Source: CAYQTO01 sp964420455
GTDB lineage: Bacteria; Sumerlaeota; Sumerlaeia; SLMS01
Length of the DNA stretch: 7,733 bases
Assembly (NCBI GenBank): GCA_964420455.1
Contig: CAYQTO010000169.1
Coordinates: 1 to 7,733 of the forward strand
Reading direction: 5' to 3'
In this document: one piece after another, positions 6,887-7,733 of the stretch
Layout of the letters: each line of letters begins with the position of its first letter
Position numbering within the stretch: position 1 is the stretch's first letter
Made by a program: the position numbers and the translations under genes
The notes under the pieces: model-generated
Told to the model about the DNA's origin: nothing
Seen by the model: only the letters and a program-made list of their open reading frames with translations
Databases searched by the model: none

Positions 6887-7733
6887 CGGGGTTCGATTGC
6901 GCGAACCGGCCGCACGTGGGCCGGCGATGTGGCCAGCCAGTCGTGGGGAAACAGCCGGGTGAAATCGATCGCCCGCCGATACTCCGGCCGGCCCTCCGGC
7001 ACGCCCGAGGACCAGAAGACCCGCGCACGGGGCTCCAGCCGGCCATCGTAGCCCGGCTCGTTCTCCACCGAGTGCGCCGAGACCTGCCACAGCTCCCACT
7101 CCGTCGGCAGCCGCCAGTCGTCATGACCCGCATGCACCAGGCCGTCCGCAAAGGCCTCCGCCGCTGTATAGACGACCGGATCATCCGGGGCATCAGCCAT
7201 CCACATCAGTCCCACGCCGGGCTGAACCAGGACCCGGTCGCCGTCCACCGTCTCCATCCGCGCCGTCGGGTCCCTGTCCCCCTTCAGAATCGACTCCCGC
7301 GCATAAAGAGCCCACTCCCCCGTTTCCCACAACCGGCGGAAGCCCGCGGCCTCCACGGGCTGCCGGGGAAAATCGGCCAGAAGCAACAGCCGGATCTCCG
7401 GATTCGCCAGATGCTCCGGGAGGGGCCCCGTCAGCCACGGCCCGACCAGCCGGCGCGGCTCCCCCGACAACGCCCGCAGGACTGCAAACTCCCCATGGTC
7501 CATCCGCGACAAGGCCCCCCACAGGAACAGGCGCTCGCGATGGGAGACCCCCTCGAGATACTCCGGCGCCGCGTTCAGCTCGCCCCGGAGCCGCCACCCC
7601 ATGTCGATCGTCGACGCCGACACGCCCCGATGACGCGTGCGCTCGAACCCCTGCTCGAACCCGGCCAGCATCGCGACCAGAAGACCCGCCCCCGCAACCA
7701 CAAGAAGGACGCGCACCCACGCCTGCTGCCGCG
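6883..7733 (-). CDS. Membrane-anchored protein with C-terminal DUF1566 domain, 5' end probably beyond the window
   Basis: The frame is open to the right edge. The first start in view is GTG at 7716 (277 residues), but the codons before it (R-Q-Q-A-W) continue smoothly into a transmembrane helix at about residues 3-20, so the gene may begin outside. Residues are numbered from that GTG. After the helix comes a region of about 130 residues that I cannot assign. It contains ERLFLWGALSRMDHGEF and ends in WETGEWALYARES, a pattern reminiscent of the extracytoplasmic tail of multi-spanning membrane enzymes. The C-terminal part (about 155-272) matches DUF1566 (Lcl C-terminal domain): GLMW at 169-172, DWRLPT at 200-205, a tryptophan-Ser-Ser at 235-237 and VRPVR near the end. 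DUF1566 domains are usually exported and their role is unclear. The stop overlaps the DUF72 GTG start by 4 nt. Confidence 0.8.
   Translation of the reverse strand, partial: RQQAWVRVLLVVAGAGLLVAMLAGFEQGFERTRHRGVSASTIDMGWRLRGELNAAPEYLEGVSHRERLFLWGALSRMDHGEFAVLRALSGEPRRLVGPWLTGPLPEHLANPEIRLLLLADFPRQPVEAAGFRRLWETGEWALYARESILKGDRDPTARMETVDGDRVLVQPGVGLMWMADAPDDPVVYTAAEAFADGLVHAGHDDWRLPTEWELWQVSAHSVENEPGYDGRLEPRARVFWSSGVPEGRPEYRRAIDFTRLFPHDWLATSPAHVRPVRAIEPR

Noticed and set aside
6887..7099. 71-codon N-terminal extension of the DUF72 gene
   Set aside because: It overlaps the coding sequence of the DUF1566 protein, is Gly/Ala/Arg-rich and precedes the point where DUF72 homology starts.
1..7733. Possible CRISPR array, insertion sequence, tRNA or defence/toxin system
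   Set aside because: I saw no regularly spaced repeats, transposase motifs, terminal repeats, cloverleaf-like sequence or small toxin-antitoxin pairs on either strand.

Overview
The window is a G+C-rich stretch of bacterial chromosome carrying six protein genes and no RNA genes, mobile elements or CRISPR repeats that I can recognise. The lipobox protein at the left edge points to a cell with lipoproteins, most likely Gram-negative. Nothing here fixes the phylum. A de novo glycine betaine pathway gene suggests that the organism meets salt or osmotic stress.

Layout from left to right. A lipoprotein gene runs leftward off the left edge (start at 348). It is divergent from uvrC (429-2384, rightward), the nuclease subunit of nucleotide excision repair, with an 80-bp spacer that holds a good ribosome-binding site for each gene. 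uvrC converges on a leftward gene of 548 codons (2456-4102), and a strong hairpin between them can terminate both. That gene encodes a fused glycine/sarcosine plus sarcosine/dimethylglycine N-methyltransferase, which by itself covers all three methylations from glycine to betaine. A 279-bp non-coding gap follows, and then guaA (4382-5902, leftward; GMP synthase). Next comes a DUF72 (YecE-like) gene (5984-6886, leftward) that starts inside the stop of the gene upstream of it through a GTGA overlap. That upstream gene (6883 to the right edge) encodes a membrane-anchored protein with a C-terminal DUF1566-type domain, and it is probably cut at its 5' end.

The DUF1566 protein and the DUF72 protein look translationally coupled, and guaA lies 81 bp downstream on the same strand, so these three may share a transcript. 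The methyltransferase gene is also on that strand but is separated by a longer gap with its own candidate promoter and leader hairpin. Its strand composition is opposite to that of its neighbours, which suggests a separate history. uvrC and guaA are ordinary housekeeping genes with all their key residues.

I found no convincing sign of a wholly undescribed multi-gene system. The points most worth a second look are the fused betaine methyltransferase with its reversed GC skew, and the DUF1566/membrane-protein architecture coupled to DUF72.
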